DNA of 62,750 nucleotides from Synechococcales cyanobacterium bin31.maxbin.ball.101 (GTDB lineage Bacteria > Cyanobacteriota > Cyanobacteriia > Leptolyngbyales > Leptolyngbyaceae): assembly GCA_013298165.1 (NCBI GenBank), contig JAAFJU010000012.1:1-62750 (forward strand). The letters run 5' to 3'. The notes below the pieces were generated by a model. The model was not told where the DNA came from, ran no database searches, and worked only from the letters and a program-made list of their open reading frames with translations. Each line of letters opens with the position of its first letter. Position 1 is the stretch's first letter. The position numbers and the translations under genes are program-made. This document shows positions 42,163 through 51,590 of the stretch, one piece after another.

Positions 42163-43442
42163 GGTGGTGGGGTTTGGATCAGAGTTTGGACTTGAAGGTT
42201 AGTTAGCCCGGAAATACGGGCACGATCGCCATCCGTGATGCGAATCTTCACTTCGACGATGCGCCGATCGAGATTTTCTCCCGGTTGGCTAGAAAAAACT
42301 TTTTGTTGATTGACTTGACGATCGATGGTGACGACCGTTCCTCGGAGTTCTCCTGTAAATCCTTGACTGGTAATCAGCACGTCTTGCCCCGTGCGGACTT
42401 TTTCAATATCGGTTTGATAGACTTCAGCAATTGCCATCATCTTATCAGTTTGAGCGAGTTCCGCAATCCCCTTGGTACTTTGCTTTTCGCCGATGCGGCT
42501 GTGGATTTTGAGGATCTGTCCAGGAATCGGGGCGCGGATGTAGGCTTTGTCTAGGGCGGTTTCGGCGCGTTTTAGGGCGGCGATCGCACCCTGGACTTCG
42601 GCTTGGGCGACTTGGATCTCCACGGGACGCACTTCAGCGATTTGATCGAACTTGGCGCGGGCTTCGGCGACTTGGGTTTCGCCTGTTTCGCCTGTGCGGG
42701 TCAGGACGGCACGGGCTTCGCGAATCAGCCGATCGTTGGTGCGGTTGGTGCGGGTGCCGACGGCGATCGCTTCGTTGACTTGCTGTTGGGCGGTGTCAAC
42801 GGCGAGGCGTTTGGTATCCAGCAGTGATTGGGAAATCGCGCCGCTGGATTTGAGCGTCTCGTACCGTTGCAGTTCAGCACGGGCGTTATTCAGTTCAGCC
42901 TTGAGTTTTGCGATCGTGGCTTGCTGCACCTCCTGATCCCCTTGGGCTTGGGCTTCAAGTTTGGCGAGGGTTTGCTGTTGCGCTTCTACGTCTCCCGTTT
43001 GCTGGGCTTTGAGCCGATCGATCGTGGAGCCTTGCGCATTGACTTCGCCGTCTTTAGCTCCGGCCTTGACTTGATTGAGTTTGGCCTCAGCGAGCCTGAC
43101 TTGTTCCTGGGCTTGAGCGACTTCGTTGAGAAGTTGATCGCGAGAATCTAAGATGGCAATGATTTGGCCGACTTTGACCCGATCGCCTTCTTTGACCTTT
43201 AATTCAGCAATCCGATCGCCATCCAACGCCAACGGAGCCGAGAGTTTCAACACTTCGGACTCTGGCTGAAGCCGACCAAGGGCTGCAACTTGCGGTGGCA
43301 ACGGTTTGGAAACAGCAGGCGGCACATTGGGTTTGGCTTGGGTGAGGACGTAGGCACTGGTGCCGATCGTCGTGAGGGTTGCGATCGAGGCCAGTCCAAT
43401 AATCCAAGGTTTTTTCAGCGATTCAAAACTTGATAATTTCAC
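42159..43442 (-). CDS. devB: ABC exporter membrane-fusion protein DevB
   Basis: The start is the GTG at 43442, which overlaps the TetR stop (GTGA) and has GGAAACAGA upstream; it gives 427 residues. A membrane helix (WIIGLASIATLTTIGTSAYVLTQ) anchors it. A biotinyl-lipoyl half (LKVKEGDRVKVGQIIAILDSRDQL), a long coiled coil (120-290, Gln/Ala/Lys rich, NEVAQAQEQVRLAEAKLNQVK) and the second lipoyl half with a beta barrel follow, as in HlyD/DevB adaptors. It links the permease to a TolC-type outer channel. Confidence 0.92.
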   Translation of the reverse strand: MKLSSFESLKKPWIIGLASIATLTTIGTSAYVLTQAKPNVPPAVSKPLPPQVAALGRLQPESEVLKLSAPLALDGDRIAELKVKEGDRVKVGQIIAILDSRDQLLNEVAQAQEQVRLAEAKLNQVKAGAKDGEVNAQGSTIDRLKAQQTGDVEAQQQTLAKLEAQAQGDQEVQQATIAKLKAELNNARAELQRYETLKSSGAISQSLLDTKRLAVDTAQQQVNEAIAVGTRTNRTNDRLIREARAVLTRTGETGETQVAEARAKFDQIAEVRPVEIQVAQAEVQGAIAALKRAETALDKAYIRAPIPGQILKIHSRIGEKQSTKGIAELAQTDKMMAIAEVYQTDIEKVRTGQDVLITSQGFTGELRGTVVTIDRQVNQQKVFSSQPGENLDRRIVEVKIRITDGDRARISGLTNLQVQTLIQTPPP

Positions 43443-44008
43443 TCTGTTTCCTCCGCATAAAGCTCCATCAGTTTGCCTATCATTTTTCCCTGCGCAACCC
43501 AATCAACGTTGCAGCCATAAATCTGAGCCGCCAGTAATCCGTCTACGCTACTAAATAAAAGCTGAACAGCATTGTCATTTTTAATTCCTATCGCGTCTTT
43601 AATTTCAGGCTGAAATGTTTTAAAAATCCGGTTCAAAACTTCACTCTGATTAATCCCGTTGCGCTGTTGATGTTGATAGTAGTCAAAGTACAACACTAAT
43701 TCTCTAAACATTTCATCTTGAAGTTTTCCAAGTTGTTGAAAGATGTCCTGAACCTTGATGGATATGGGGTCAGCGGTCTTTAGGGTTTCACCAAACTCCC
43801 GTAGCCCTTGCTCTGCACGGAACAACAACATCTGTTCAAAAATCGTTTCTTTATTTTTGAAGTAGTGATAGAGGGTTCCGGTGGAGACGCCAAGTCCGAT
43901 CGCAATCTGGCGCATGGTAATGGCGGCATAGCCGTGACTGGTAAACAGGTCAAAGCACTTTGCCAACAGTTCTGCGCGGTATTGATCGTGGTCAACGAGT
44001 TTGGGCAT
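43439..44008 (-). CDS. TetR/AcrR-family repressor of the dev operon
   Basis: The 189-residue protein has a TetR helix-turn-helix at residues 10-55 (LLAKCFDLFTSHGYAAITMRQIAIGLGVSTGTLYHYFKNKETIFEQML) and a helical ligand domain. Its stop overlaps the devB GTG, so it heads the operon and probably represses it until a ligand is bound. An operator candidate lies at 44043-44062. Confidence 0.9.
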   Translation of the reverse strand: MPKLVDHDQYRAELLAKCFDLFTSHGYAAITMRQIAIGLGVSTGTLYHYFKNKETIFEQMLLFRAEQGLREFGETLKTADPISIKVQDIFQQLGKLQDEMFRELVLYFDYYQHQQRNGINQSEVLNRIFKTFQPEIKDAIGIKNDNAVQLLFSSVDGLLAAQIYGCNVDWVAQGKMIGKLMELYAEETE

Positions 44009-44042
44009 GGGAGCGACGGGTGAGACTCTGATGGATATCTTA

Positions 44043-44062
44043 TATCGAACGATCGTTATAAA
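44043..44062. promoter_or_regulatory. Candidate operator of the TetR-type repressor
   Basis: AACGATCGTT (44049-44058) is a perfect 10-base palindrome flanked by TTATAT and ATAA, 40 bases upstream of the repressor ATG. The GATCG centre occurs often in this genome, so the match is suggestive only. The rest of the 304-base gap to the HpsJ-like gene is AT-rich without a gene. Confidence 0.5.
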
Positions 44063-44312
44063 TCAAGTCCCATGAAAAAATAATGTTGGACCCCATTGAA
44101 CCCAAATTTGAGCTTAATAGTGGGTTTAGTAATCATAAATCGGGTTGATCTGCGCTAAGCCTCATCAATACCGATCGAATTTTATAAAAGCTTGATTGGA
44201 TCACAACGGATGTCACTTAGAACCTCCGTAAAAGTATGTAGGACGATTTATATCTCGTGATAGATGTCAAATTTTCCAATGAATCAATCCAAGCTAATCA
44301 TTCTTAATTCCT

Positions 44313-44927
44313 ATGGCAAGTTCTATTCCCACCTCTGCTTATTCTTCTAGCAATTCAGGTCCTGCGATCGGCCATAGCGCTCAAGGGCTATTTCGGATTG
44401 TCGGCTATGCCTGCATTTTAGGCTTTCTGGCAGATATGCTGATTTTGATGGCTCCGCCGAATTTTGGGGATGTGCAGTGGCGAGTTGGGATTGTTCGGAG
44501 CTTGGGCGATCGGTCTATTGTCTTGCTCTTGGGAACCGTTTTTGCAATGGTCGGAAATTTGGATACCAGGGGACTCCGTAAGCAATTGTCACTGGCTTGC
44601 TTCGGGGTCGGTACGCTGTTTATTGCTTTGACGATATTGGCAATTCAAGATGGCGTGGTTTTAAACAAGGTTGCCGCGACGAATATTGTGGGACAAACAG
44701 CCAAAGCACAAGAGCAGATTGAGAAACTCAAAAGTGATCCTCAGGCATCCGGTAAATTGACCCCAGAACAACTTCAGCAACTGACTAGCCGCGTGACTCA
44801 GGAAGCAGGCGCTCTCCAACAAAATGCAACGACTCAAATTACAAAGACGGGTGCTTCGAGTGGCGCTAACTTAATCATTGTTGGTGTTTCAATGCTTGGG
44901 GTAGGACGCTATGGTCTGCGTCGATAA
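44313..44927 (+). CDS. HpsJ-like membrane protein, cyanoexosortase-associated
   Basis: The 204-residue protein has membrane helices near 25-50 (LFRIVGYACILGFLADMLILMAPP), 70-90 and 95-115, then a helical linker rich in Gln and Lys (AQEQIEKLKSD) and a final helix (GANLIIVGVSMLGVGRYGLRR). HpsJ was named from hormogonium polysaccharide genes; related forms sit beside cyanoexosortases, as here (76 bases upstream). Probably helps the sorting or export of the CTERM protein. Confidence 0.75.
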   Translation: MASSIPTSAYSSSNSGPAIGHSAQGLFRIVGYACILGFLADMLILMAPPNFGDVQWRVGIVRSLGDRSIVLLLGTVFAMVGNLDTRGLRKQLSLACFGVGTLFIALTILAIQDGVVLNKVAATNIVGQTAKAQEQIEKLKSDPQASGKLTPEQLQQLTSRVTQEAGALQQNATTQITKTGASSGANLIIVGVSMLGVGRYGLRR

Positions 44928-45003
44928 TACCGTGTCAATATCCGAAATTAGCCACTCAGTTCAATCCATTAGCCTTCATAATTTCATAGGGGATGGAGAT
45001 TAG

Positions 45004-45936
45004 ATGACGCTACGAAAAAGTGCTAAGAACCGAGCCATTCAACTGTTAAATCAAAGTACCAAAACGGCTCATTGTCGTTGGATTACGATCGCTATTCTAG
45101 TCATATTATGTTATCTACCGACTTGGGGGATTGGCATTATTAATGGAATTTGGAATGGCTCTGCTCAATCAGTTTTAAATTTTGGATTTTTTGGGTTGGG
45201 TATCCAGGTCTTTTTGCAAAACCAGAAGACTCTACGATCGTGGTCCGTTCAGAAGGACGATCGGGTGCTTGGATATTTGATAATTGTCATGGGGATTATT
45301 TCTTTTTGCTTCTTTCATGGCATCCAAAAAATCATCTCCTTGCAGGCATTATCAGTTATGGTGATCGCTGCTGGAATCTTTTTGAGTACTTGGGGAGTTC
45401 AAGTATTTCAGAAATTCCCATTATCGATCGGTTTATTTCTAGTTGGGATATATCCAGACATTCAGCTTGTTTTGACGCGAACTTGTCAATTTCTTACATC
45501 ACCAGATCTCCTTGAATGTATTATGGCTCGGCTTGGGAGCCTTGGACTGAGTGGGATAGGCTATAAGGCCACTGCACAAGCGGCTTATATTCTATTACCT
45601 GAAGGTTCAGTCTTTGTTGGATCGGGATGTAGTGGGTTTCATATGGCAATGGTGTTAACGGGGATGGGGGTTTTAATTGGGAGATTTATGACATTGACCT
45701 GGCGTAAAACCTTCGGTCTCATGCTATTTGGTTGGGCGTTATCTCTTGTCCTTAATATTCCTAGAATCATGTTGATGTCAATCGCGGCGATCCATTGGGG
45801 TAAGGACTCCTTTGATTTTTGGCATGGGCCGATCGGAGGACAACTTTTTGCAGGTCTCTTATTCACAATTTATTACTATGTGGTGATGTGGGCGATCGAT
45901 CGTAAATCGACATCTACTTCAGCTTCAAAAGATTAA
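45004..45936 (+). CDS. Cyanoexosortase (CTERM-sorting transpeptidase)
   Basis: The 310-residue protein has about eight membrane helices and the exosortase triad: Cys in VGSGCSGFHMAM (near 209), Arg in LNIPRIMLMS (near 254) and His in DFWHGPIGGQLF (near 274). Exosortases cut PEP/PTPA-type C-terminal signals and attach the protein to surface polymer. The cyanobacterial class is indicated by the HpsJ-like neighbour and the PTPA-type substrate directly downstream. Confidence 0.92.
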   Translation: MTLRKSAKNRAIQLLNQSTKTAHCRWITIAILVILCYLPTWGIGIINGIWNGSAQSVLNFGFFGLGIQVFLQNQKTLRSWSVQKDDRVLGYLIIVMGIISFCFFHGIQKIISLQALSVMVIAAGIFLSTWGVQVFQKFPLSIGLFLVGIYPDIQLVLTRTCQFLTSPDLLECIMARLGSLGLSGIGYKATAQAAYILLPEGSVFVGSGCSGFHMAMVLTGMGVLIGRFMTLTWRKTFGLMLFGWALSLVLNIPRIMLMSIAAIHWGKDSFDFWHGPIGGQLFAGLLFTIYYYVVMWAIDRKSTSTSASKD

Positions 45937-46096
45937 TAATTTGACTTGACAGTTTCTTTCATTAGAAGGTACTAATTAAGTGAGTAAACAAATAAAACAT
46001 CTTAAAGTTTGTTTGCTTAAAGATTAGGTTGATTGTTGAAAAAGATCAGGGTTGCAAAAACTAGTCCAAGTAATCTTATCCAATAGCAACTCAATT

Positions 46097-46858
46097 ATGA
46101 ACAAGACAATTCAAAAGCCTGCAAAATTAGAGTCAAAGTCTCTACCAAAGGGTATCTCAATATTCGCTACTCTGAGTATGGTTAGTCTAGCCACTACAGC
46201 TATTTTAACGAATCCAGTTCGAGTTAATGCAGCAATTGTGTGGGATAATAGCCCAGCTAGTACGGGTGCTACTATTACTCCTAGTCCTAATTTAGGTCGA
46301 TGGACTAATAGTAGCTCAGGGCAAAATCTTGCAGACCAATTTTTGTTAGGGCAAGATACGGACTTGACTGGAATGGATATCTACACCCGCTTTTTGGGTA
46401 CCCCATTCAATAGTCCAGTGGTGGGTCAAAGTGTTACGATACGACTATGGAATGATAATGGCGGAGCACCCGGAACGTTGCTGCACACTTTAACTGAGGT
46501 GGTAGCCGCCGTAGATAGTCAAGGTATAGGCTCCGATCAATCAGTATCACGTGCCTTTGCAAGCTTTACCAACCCAATTTCCGTTCTAGGCAACACGCGC
46601 TACTGGATTGGCATGAGTGGGACAACCAGAAGCATAGGGCAAGTCTTGTTAGCTGGACCCAATGCTCCCGGTGATGGTCAAGCGGCATACTTTACTGGTA
46701 CTCAGCTTGCTGGAATAATTTCTGAAGGGGACCAAGCTTTTCGCTTGTATGGTAGTGCCGCCGCCATTCCGACTCCAGCACTCCTGCCGGGTTTAATTGG
46801 GATGGGGATTGGTGTCTGGCGCAAACGTAAGACAGCAGAGGATTCCGCTGAGGCATAA
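46097..46858 (+). CDS. PTPA-CTERM surface protein
   Basis: I start at ATG 46097 (MNKTIQKP). The 253-residue protein has a signal peptide (ISIFATLSMVSLATTAILTN, cut after VNAA). A beta-rich domain follows (ADQFLLGQDTDLTGMDIYTRF, RLWNDNGGAPGTLLHTL). The C-terminal signal is PTPALLPGLIGMGIG, then Trp-Arg-Lys-Arg, the class recognised by cyanoexosortase. It is encoded directly after that enzyme and is probably its dedicated substrate. A tail of 8 acidic and polar residues follows the basic patch. Confidence 0.85.
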   Translation: MNKTIQKPAKLESKSLPKGISIFATLSMVSLATTAILTNPVRVNAAIVWDNSPASTGATITPSPNLGRWTNSSSGQNLADQFLLGQDTDLTGMDIYTRFLGTPFNSPVVGQSVTIRLWNDNGGAPGTLLHTLTEVVAAVDSQGIGSDQSVSRAFASFTNPISVLGNTRYWIGMSGTTRSIGQVLLAGPNAPGDGQAAYFTGTQLAGIISEGDQAFRLYGSAAAIPTPALLPGLIGMGIGVWRKRKTAEDSAEA

Positions 46859-46995
46859 ACCTGTGATCCTTTGACGGGTTGAGTCATCGACTTGATCTCG
46901 AATCTGATTTACAAATCTCCCGATCGACCCTAACAGCAATGCTTGGGCGATCGATCGGGAGACCTAATTTTTGCTCATATTTTTAATTCCTCCCA

Positions 46996-48546
46996 TCATC
47001 CCCGAATCACCGTAATCGTCCTTCCCAGAGCCGTCTGCGCTACTTCCGTCCCCAACCGCGCTTCGATCGGTAAAGCAGCCGATCGCCGATCGAAAATCAC
47101 CAGCCAGCCACTCTCCAACCCCAACCGTGCTAAATACCGCTCCAACTGCACCAGTCCCGCCGCCAACGGATCAGACTGCCGATCGCGCCATACCTTAATC
47201 TCAATCCCCAACGTCACCGTCCCCAACCGCAAACACAGATCCATCCGATCGCGCCCGATCGCATATTCCCGTTCCAACGTGCCACCCCCATTCACCACCC
47301 GATGCAAAAATGCCATCAGCACCAAATGCGGCGCAATCTCATGGTAAGCCGCACTATTGAGTAACGGTTCACCATGCTGTCGCCAAAATTCAATGAACGC
47401 ATCTCGCAACGCATCCACATCCAAGGTCCCCAACGCGGTTAACCAAGTCGGTGAAATGCTAGGTAGACTATCCTGTGGACCTTGCGCCAACATACGCGGC
47501 AAAATCTCCCGATAAATTGGGTTCGCAACCACCAATCCCCCACCATCTTCTCGCCGCAATAATCCCAGATCCACCAGGAAATCCCGATCGTCATCCCGAG
47601 TCGCCCCTAACTCCAATCCCGCCATCATCGGCTCCAGAACCGATCGCACCCTCGATTCTTTTAACCGATCGCCCAAACTATCCAAATGCGTATCCTTGCG
47701 TCGAATCAACACCTCCTTTGCCTGGTGCATGTGCTCCACGCCGATCGCCACCAATGGGTCTGTTGCAATCACCTCCACACATTGCCTTGCCAACGCATTC
47801 ACGAGCCACGGCTGTCCCATCGTCAACTCATACGCTAACGCCACAGCCTCCGGCGTAAACACCTGCCCTGTCGCCTCCGTATGCTGCTGATAGAGTTCTG
47901 CAATTTCAGCTTGATTAAAATCTCGAATGATCAGCGACTCTACCTTGATATTGAACGGACTCGCCGTATTCAGCCTCTCACTCCCCCCCGACGAAATCTT
48001 ATAATCCCGCACATCCCGGAGTCCAATCAATCCGATCGACTGCGGAAACGCCTGAGGGCGATCGGGAAAGCCCTCCCGTAACTGTCGCAACACCGACAGC
48101 AACGCCTCATCCTTCAACGAATCAATCTCATCAATCAACACCACCAAGGGACGCGGACAAGCGATCGCCCAATCCTGCAACGCCATCTGAAGGCGTCCCC
48201 CCGCCTCACCGATCGACCATTCCGGCGGTTGAAGCTCGATCGGCAACCTCACCCGCGTTGCCCGCCGCCAAGACGACAGAATCGCCAACTCCGCCTTCCC
48301 CGTCTCGTCTGAAAATGGCGAACCCAACTCCGCCGACACCATCACCGCTGCAAACTTCCCCGCCTGAGTCAACTGTTTTGCCAACGCCAACATCGCCGTC
48401 GTTTTCCCCGTTTGTCGAGGTGCGTGAATCACAAAATACGTCCGCTGCTCCACCAAATCCAGCAACGACGGTAGGCGCGTCAAAGGCGGCAACATATAGT
48501 GAATGTCTGGATCGCAAGGACCCGCCGTATTAAAGTGACGTGGCAT
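46996..48546 (-). CDS. AAA ATPase fused to a PD-(D/E)XK nuclease-like domain
   Basis: The 516-residue protein opens with MPRHFNTAGPCDPDIHYMLPPL, the standard start of this cyanobacterial and archaeal-type ATPase family. Walker A is HAPRQTGKTTAML and Walker B LVVLIDEIDSLKDEAL. A winged-helix segment follows (EVLIRRKDTHLDSLGDRLKE). Residues 420-500 carry a nuclease-like core: EYAIGRDRMDLCLRL, TLGIEIKVWRD (ExK). Such proteins may be mobile or defence elements; no role is proven. It stands alone. Confidence 0.85.
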   Translation of the reverse strand: MPRHFNTAGPCDPDIHYMLPPLTRLPSLLDLVEQRTYFVIHAPRQTGKTTAMLALAKQLTQAGKFAAVMVSAELGSPFSDETGKAELAILSSWRRATRVRLPIELQPPEWSIGEAGGRLQMALQDWAIACPRPLVVLIDEIDSLKDEALLSVLRQLREGFPDRPQAFPQSIGLIGLRDVRDYKISSGGSERLNTASPFNIKVESLIIRDFNQAEIAELYQQHTEATGQVFTPEAVALAYELTMGQPWLVNALARQCVEVIATDPLVAIGVEHMHQAKEVLIRRKDTHLDSLGDRLKESRVRSVLEPMMAGLELGATRDDDRDFLVDLGLLRREDGGGLVVANPIYREILPRMLAQGPQDSLPSISPTWLTALGTLDVDALRDAFIEFWRQHGEPLLNSAAYHEIAPHLVLMAFLHRVVNGGGTLEREYAIGRDRMDLCLRLGTVTLGIEIKVWRDRQSDPLAAGLVQLERYLARLGLESGWLVIFDRRSAALPIEARLGTEVAQTALGRTITVIRG

Positions 48547-48724
48547 CGGTTAAACGCGGCATGGATAGCCTCAGCATGATAACAAAGCCGGAACCCGATC
48601 GAAGCGCGTTTTGTCTGATTGGGTTTTCTGATGCGATCGGTCAAAAATCCTGAAGCTCGGCTTCTTTTTTCGGGTCTAGCTTGAGTGACCGTTGCCCTCT
48701 ATACTGTTAGGGCTTTTGTAATCA

Positions 48725-49378
48725 TTGGCCAGTCCCTTGGGAATCGACCTTCGCAGCTACGTCTATATCGATCGTCTTCAGCGCCAGCACGCGGCCTACC
48801 TGGGGACCGAAGCCCAGGGCTTTCTGCCACTGCCGGGGGATACGTCACTGTGGATTGAGGTGTCGCCGGGGGTAGAAATTAACCAGATGATGGATATTTC
48901 TCTGAAGGTGGCCCAAGTCCGTCCCGGTGTGCAAATCATCGAGCGGCTCTACGGCCTGATGGAAATCCATGGCAGCAACCAGGGCGATGTGCAGGTGGCG
49001 GGCGAGGCGATTTTAAACTACCTATGCGTGGAACGATCGGACTGTCTCAAGCCCCGCGTCATCTCCAGCCGCATCATTCGCAACATCACCGCCCACCACA
49101 CGCAACTGATCAACCGCACCCGACGCGGCAACATGATCCTCGCAGGCGAAACCCTCTACGTATTAGAAATCGAGCCTGCGGCCTACGCAGCCCTAGCCGC
49201 CAACGAGGCAGAGAAAGCGGCGCTGATTAATATTCTACAAATTTCCTGTGTGGGGAGCTTTGGGCGGTTGTATTTAGGAGGGCAAGAGCGGGACATTATG
49301 GCGGCGGAGAAAGGGATTTTAGCAATTTTGGATAGCATTGAAGGCCGTCCATTCCCGGATGAGATGCGGCGGGAGTAG
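48725..49378 (+). CDS. Tandem BMC-like (microcompartment shell) protein
   Basis: The 217-residue protein reads as two BMC-like halves. The first is [40 protein letters not shown]. The second is [61 protein letters not shown]. Both have the strand-helix-strand-strand pattern of shell subunits. Cyanobacteria use BMC proteins in carboxysome shells, but this one is not a standard CcmK or CcmO. A TTG is assumed as start; a promoter is not clear. The pentapeptide gene follows after 2 bases, so they are cotranscribed. Confidence 0.6.
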   Translation: MASPLGIDLRSYVYIDRLQRQHAAYLGTEAQGFLPLPGDTSLWIEVSPGVEINQMMDISLKVAQVRPGVQIIERLYGLMEIHGSNQGDVQVAGEAILNYLCVERSDCLKPRVISSRIIRNITAHHTQLINRTRRGNMILAGETLYVLEIEPAAYAALAANEAEKAALINILQISCVGSFGRLYLGGQERDIMAAEKGILAILDSIEGRPFPDEMRRE

Positions 49379-49380
49379 TT

Positions 49381-50289
49381 ATGGTCGATCGGCGTTACCC
49401 CCACGTTTCAAACTCTAGCCCTACGCCCTGCCAAATGATTCGCAAGGGTGCGATCGCTTGGCAAGCATTTCGATCGGATAGCGATGTTGCGATCGATTTG
49501 TCAAATGCTCGGTTGTCGCAGTTAAATCTGCGTGGATTGGATCTATCGGGCGTGAACTTGCGCCGATCGGATTTGACGCAAACTAAATTGGTATCGGTGA
49601 ATTTGGCCCATGCGGATTTGGTGGGCTGTGATTTGACGCAGGTACAGCTTAATGAAGCGAAGCTCCAGGGTGCCAATCTATTGAATGTGGTTGGGCATCA
49701 ATTGGATGTGACGGGTGCGGACTGTACGGAGTCCAATTGGGTGGGATCAGAATTGCAGGGCTTTAAGGCGGTGGGTGCAGACTTTGGGTTTGCGAATTTG
49801 CGGGGGATGGAGTGGAGAGAGGCAAATCTCTCGGATGCGAGTTTCCATGGGGCGAATCTGGGTCGATCGCACCTGAGTTATGCCAATTTGCGGGGGGCTA
49901 ATTTGGCGGATTGTGCGGCGGTGGGGACTGTTTTTTATGAGGCTGAGTTTCAGGATGCGCATTTATATCGCACAAATTTCACAGGGGCAAACCTGGTCCG
50001 ATCGCATTTGGTTCAGGTGTATGGCGTGATGGCGATATTTGATCAGGGGTTGCTTTTGGGGGCTGATTTGTCCTGGGCTAATTTAATGCGATCGTCCTTT
50101 GTGGGGGCTGATTTAAGCCATGCGGTATTGCGTGGGGCTAATTTGAGTTATGCCAATTTACAGGGTGCTGATTTACAAGGCACTGATTTACAAGGCGCTA
50201 ATTTACAAGGCGCTGATTTGCGAGATGTGAAACATTTAGATCTGGCTAATTTGGAAGGAGTCAATCGATCGCAAATTCGCTGGAGCTAA
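49381..50289 (+). CDS. Pentapeptide-repeat protein
   Basis: The 302 residues are almost entirely A(D/N)LxX pentapeptides from residue 35 on (RLSQLNLRGLDLSGVNLRRS, ANLRGANLADC, ADLQGTDLQGANLQGADL). They fold as a right-handed quadrilateral beta helix. A conserved N-terminal segment (QMIRKGAIAWQAFRSDSDVAIDLSNA) caps it. Function of most is unknown. The stop overlaps the convergent Uma2 gene by four bases. Confidence 0.92.
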   Translation: MVDRRYPHVSNSSPTPCQMIRKGAIAWQAFRSDSDVAIDLSNARLSQLNLRGLDLSGVNLRRSDLTQTKLVSVNLAHADLVGCDLTQVQLNEAKLQGANLLNVVGHQLDVTGADCTESNWVGSELQGFKAVGADFGFANLRGMEWREANLSDASFHGANLGRSHLSYANLRGANLADCAAVGTVFYEAEFQDAHLYRTNFTGANLVRSHLVQVYGVMAIFDQGLLLGADLSWANLMRSSFVGADLSHAVLRGANLSYANLQGADLQGTDLQGANLQGADLRDVKHLDLANLEGVNRSQIRWS

Positions 50290-50936
50290 TCAGGATGATG
50301 GATAGCCAGTCGGTCCCGAATCCAAGTTCTAAACGATCGCACGAGTTCTAAATAGCCGCTGGTCTTCGATCGCTTGAGAAATTTTGTGATTTCTAAAAGT
50401 GGTAGGTCTGGAAAGAATTGGCTGGTTGAGACCGAATGGTATTGCCCATTTTCCAATTGCTTAATCGCCAATGCCGTTCCGTTATAAACCCAGACTTCTG
50501 CAACGCCTAAGTCTGCGTAAACCTGAAGTCGATTTTGAGAACTGCTGGTGATATCAATTTCGATAATCAAATCTGGCGCGGGATCAATAAAGGGATCAAA
50601 TCGGGCTTTTCCTTGGATCGCACTGATATCGCGAATGTAAAAGCATTTATCGGGTTCTGCACCACTGAGTTCCGGGTGCTTGAAGGTGGTCGAACCCAAG
50701 GGATAGATTTCAATCTCAAATTCTTCCGCTAACGTCTCCACAAATCGCCCCAAGACCTCTTTCCCAAATTCATGTTCAGGCGATGGAGACATAATTTCTA
50801 ATGACCCTCGGTTATAAGTCAGCCGCAACCGTCGATCGCTCAACTCCGTCAGCAGCCGTTCGTAAGTCTGCCAGCTAATCCCAGAAAGTTGAACACTATT
50901 CGTACTGGGACTGGGAGGGGTTAAGGTTGCAGTCAT
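50286..50936 (-). CDS. Uma2-family PD-(D/E)XK-like protein
   Basis: I start at ATG 50936 (MTATLTPP). The 216 residues carry the family pattern: ISWQTYERLLTELSDRRLRLTYNRGSLEIMSPSPEHE, then EPDKCFYIRD, APDLIIEIDITSSSQNRLQVYADLGVAEVWVYN. The acidic residues in EPDK, PDLIIEID and the downstream Lys/Arg fit a restriction-endonuclease fold. The role is unknown. It is single, without any linked methylase. Confidence 0.88.
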   Translation of the reverse strand: MTATLTPPSPSTNSVQLSGISWQTYERLLTELSDRRLRLTYNRGSLEIMSPSPEHEFGKEVLGRFVETLAEEFEIEIYPLGSTTFKHPELSGAEPDKCFYIRDISAIQGKARFDPFIDPAPDLIIEIDITSSSQNRLQVYADLGVAEVWVYNGTALAIKQLENGQYHSVSTSQFFPDLPLLEITKFLKRSKTSGYLELVRSFRTWIRDRLAIHHPD

Positions 50937-50984
50937 GATGGAAGCCTGCATCAAGGATTGCTTCTAGTTTAACGCAAAAGGCTC

Positions 50985-51013
50985 ATAGCCCCCCAGCCCC
51001 CAATTCTGGGGGT
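50985..51013. repeat. GGGGG-type dispersed repeat
   Basis: AGCCCCCCAGCCCCC and AATTCTGGGGG form a hairpin between two genes, the same family as at 17132 and 39829. Confidence 0.7.
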
Positions 51014-51029
51014 GCCGGAAGTGGGGAGG

Positions 51030-51443
51030 TTAGTTGAGGATGGCGGTGAGGTTGGTGGTGGTGGGAGGGGTGAGTGGAGTTTCAGGGGTTTCGGGAGTTG
51101 GGGTTGGGGTGCGTTTTTTGGAGGAGGTTTTGCGGGGGGAGCCTCCGGCTTGGACGTATTGGGTACTGTCTTTACCAAAGCGAGCGGCGGCGCTGATCAG
51201 GACTTTTTCGGAGTAGTTTTGTAAGTCTTTTTCGAGCATTGTGATTTGGAGGGCGGAGGCGTCGAGATCGGTGAGAAGCTGGTTGTGGTTAGCGATTTGG
51301 GCTTGAAGAGTTTGAATTCGGGCGTCGTAGTCGGCGACGGTGATGCCATTGCCAAAGTCTAAGGTTTCGCTGATGATGCGCAGTCCGGAGAGACGTTTAG
51401 TGGCTTTGTCTAAGGCGGGAGAGTTGCGTTTTAAGCGGGCCAT
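51030..51443 (-). CDS. Coiled-coil protein of unknown function
   Basis: I start at ATG 51443 (MARLKRNSPALDKATKRL). The 137 residues contain a coiled coil (VADYDARIQTLQAQIANHNQLLTDLDASALQITMLEKDLQNYSEKVL), a conserved ARFGKDSTQYVQAGGSPRKT segment and a Thr/Pro-rich tail. No domain known to me. It stands alone between repeats. Confidence 0.65.
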   Translation of the reverse strand: MARLKRNSPALDKATKRLSGLRIISETLDFGNGITVADYDARIQTLQAQIANHNQLLTDLDASALQITMLEKDLQNYSEKVLISAAARFGKDSTQYVQAGGSPRKTSSKKRTPTPTPETPETPLTPPTTTNLTAILN

Positions 51444-51590
51444 GGTAGAAGTCCTGATGTGAAGGTATGGTTTCACTTTAGGCAGGGGATCGATCGATGC
51501 CCTACGCAAAATTCATTAATTTTTGAAGGGTTGGGGACGATCGGGGAGCGGTGGTTTCCGAAGTTTTACGGGAAAATTTTGGCTGAGGCT

